Assembly (NCBI RefSeq): GCF_000238775.2
Contig: NZ_AFEJ02000002.1
Coordinates: 1,349,501 to 1,413,500 of the forward strand
Direction of reading: 5' to 3'
Length of the DNA stretch: 64,000 nucleotides
DNA from: Acaryochloris sp. CCMEE 5410
Lineage (GTDB): Bacteria > Cyanobacteriota > Cyanobacteriia > Thermosynechococcales > Thermosynechococcaceae
The first letter of the stretch is position 1. Each line of letters opens with the position of its first letter. Made by a program: the position numbers and the translations under genes. Below, one piece after another: positions 63,120 to 64,000 of the stretch. The notes under the pieces are model-generated. The model saw nothing but the letters and a program-made list of their open reading frames with translations, ran no database searches and was not told the DNA's origin.

Positions 63120-63479
63120 TTATAGAACAGAACGAACGGCTTTTAGAAAATCTTCGCGGGTGTAGGGCTTAGTGACGTATTCATCTGCTCCTTGCTTTTT
63201 ACCCCAGAGCTTATCTAAATCCTGATTCTTAGTCGTGCAGATAATCACAGGTAATTGCTGAGTCGCTTCATTCTTCTTTAGACTTCGGCACAACTCAAAC
63301 CCACTCATTTCAGGCATAACCACATCAGTAATGACAAGATCAGGCTTCTGAGCTTCAGCTTTTTTCAAGGCATCTTTGGCATCATCTGCGCTAATCACAA
63401 GATAACCAGCTTCTTTCAAATATAGACACATTAGCTTTAGTTCAGCTGGACTATCATCCACTACTAAAACAGTTTTCAC
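63120..63479 (-). CDS. PilH/PixH-type single-domain response regulator
   Basis: The 119-residue CheY-like receiver has D8-D9 (VVDDS), phospho-acceptor D52 in LVITDVVMPEMSGFE, and K104 in YVTKPYTREDF. Stand-alone receivers of this type (PilH, PixH) act with PilG/PixG and chemotaxis-like kinases to control type IV pilus motility in cyanobacteria. No pilG or che-like genes lie within the window on this side. GTG start at 63479 with an AGGAG ribosome site 9 bases upstream. Confidence 0.9.
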   Translation of the reverse strand: MKTVLVVDDSPAELKLMCLYLKEAGYLVISADDAKDALKKAEAQKPDLVITDVVMPEMSGFELCRSLKKNEATQQLPVIICTTKNQDLDKLWGKKQGADEYVTKPYTREDFLKAVRSVL

Positions 63480-63946
63480 TGGTTGTTTCTCCTATAAACA
63501 ATCGAGGTAAGCTCATAAAAAATGGCTCTACCTAATACCTTTAGGATGCCCTTTTTTATCTAAGACTCACTGCCTTTTGGCGGCATGGTTTTAAAACAGA
63601 GGATTTTAGGTTACACCTCCACAGCAAAATAAGCCATCAATTATCGATGACTTGAGGTCTATTCCTTACCGATCAGGTCAGACTATGCCCTTTGGAATCG
63701 CTTAAATCCCTGTAGCTGCCTGGGGGAAGATAACATTTAAGTTGAACTGTCAGAGATCCTAAAACTGAATCTCCTATCATAAAAAAGTAAGTGGCTCACA
63801 TCATAAAAGTATTGATATACATGGCTTTAAGAGAAACGTGAACTTTTACGAATCGTTGCCATCTCCCGTTCTGGCTCGATTCTCCTGTTCGCAGTCAATT
63901 CTCGCCCCGATTATCTGGAACATTTAACCAAGCATATGGTGATGGT
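63480..63946. other. Intergenic region at the window edge
   Basis: No convincing open frame, tRNA or promoter motif was found in these 467 bases. A promoter for the receiver gene should lie next to its start at 63480-63600. Confidence 0.4.
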
Positions 63947-64000
63947 ATGAGTAACAATCACAAATCGCGAACGGGCGTAGCTAATGGATCGGGGATGCCT
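63947..64000 (+). CDS. Possible 5' end of a gene truncated by the window
   Basis: An ATG at 63947 opens a frame (MSNNHKSRTGVANGSGMP) that stays open to the window end, only 18 codons. No ribosome site is clear. It is included because it is divergent from the receiver gene and at the edge, but it could be chance. Confidence 0.2.
   Translation, partial: MSNNHKSRTGVANGSGMP

Overview
The window looks like chromosomal DNA of a cyanobacterium. The evidence is light-independent protochlorophyllide reductase (chlB), a CrtH-type carotenoid isomerase, a cyanobacterial-type glutamate-cysteine ligase, an acyl-lipid Delta9 desaturase, Ycf19/YggT and DUF3155 proteins, a glnA promoter with a consensus NtcA box, and at least 15 copies of the HIP1 octamer GCGATCGC. 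The heavy load of IS1-like, ISKra4, ISAs1 and IS630 elements, together with the gene complement, resembles Acaryochloris. That genus call is an inference from memory; no database was searched.

Layout. 1-2.5 kb is a wrecked lipase gene: its 5' part is lost next to an IS1-like element and its body is split by an ISKra4-family element with perfect ends and an 8-bp target duplication. 2.6-13.5 kb is mostly minus-strand housekeeping and regulation: an ABC ATPase, a DUF937 protein with a calcium-type loop, a translationally coupled kinase/regulator pair, a CDO-type cupin, a broken exported protein, a striking DPCAAK-repeat lipoprotein, Ycf19, upp, crtH, tRNA-Leu and a SpoU methyltransferase. 13.7-15.6 kb is glnA with its NtcA promoter and two hairpins downstream. 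15.9-23.8 kb is a signalling block: a pentapeptide-repeat protein, a GAF-GAF hybrid kinase, a REC-PAS kinase, an OmpR-type regulator and a V4R-like sensor protein with a small partner. 23.8-33.8 kb holds mgtE, tRNA-Lys, class II aldolase, a LysM/M23 peptidase, trmL, gshA, a DUF1400 protein and hisA.

34.0-38.7 kb is an accessory island. It has three different type II toxin-antitoxin modules in about 2.1 kb, orphan genes, a complete ISAs1 element with a 10-bp target duplication, and a 272-bp MITE-like element abutting a TPR gene. 38.6-57.7 kb is core again: murD, an alcohol dehydrogenase, desC, a YnbB-like PLP enzyme, a NifU-type scaffold, DUF3155, gcvH-gcvT, a putative metallopeptidase, a beta-lactamase-like protein, chlB and thrS. 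57.9-64 kb is accessory: a P450-like protein with an abnormal Cys loop, an orphan gene split by an IS630 element that is itself split by an ISAs1 element, an OGFr-like protein and a PilH/PixH-type receiver.

The main points of interest are the three-layer nested insertion at 59.2-61.8 kb, the tandem toxin-antitoxin cluster, the 272-bp MITE candidate, the cysteine-repeat lipoprotein, an unannotated 33-residue membrane protein upstream of chlB, the degenerate P450-like protein, and a possible small RNA 3' of glnA. I did not find a clearly new multi-gene system such as a defence island, CRISPR array or biosynthetic cluster. The closest candidates are the V4R-like protein with its partner and the accessory island.
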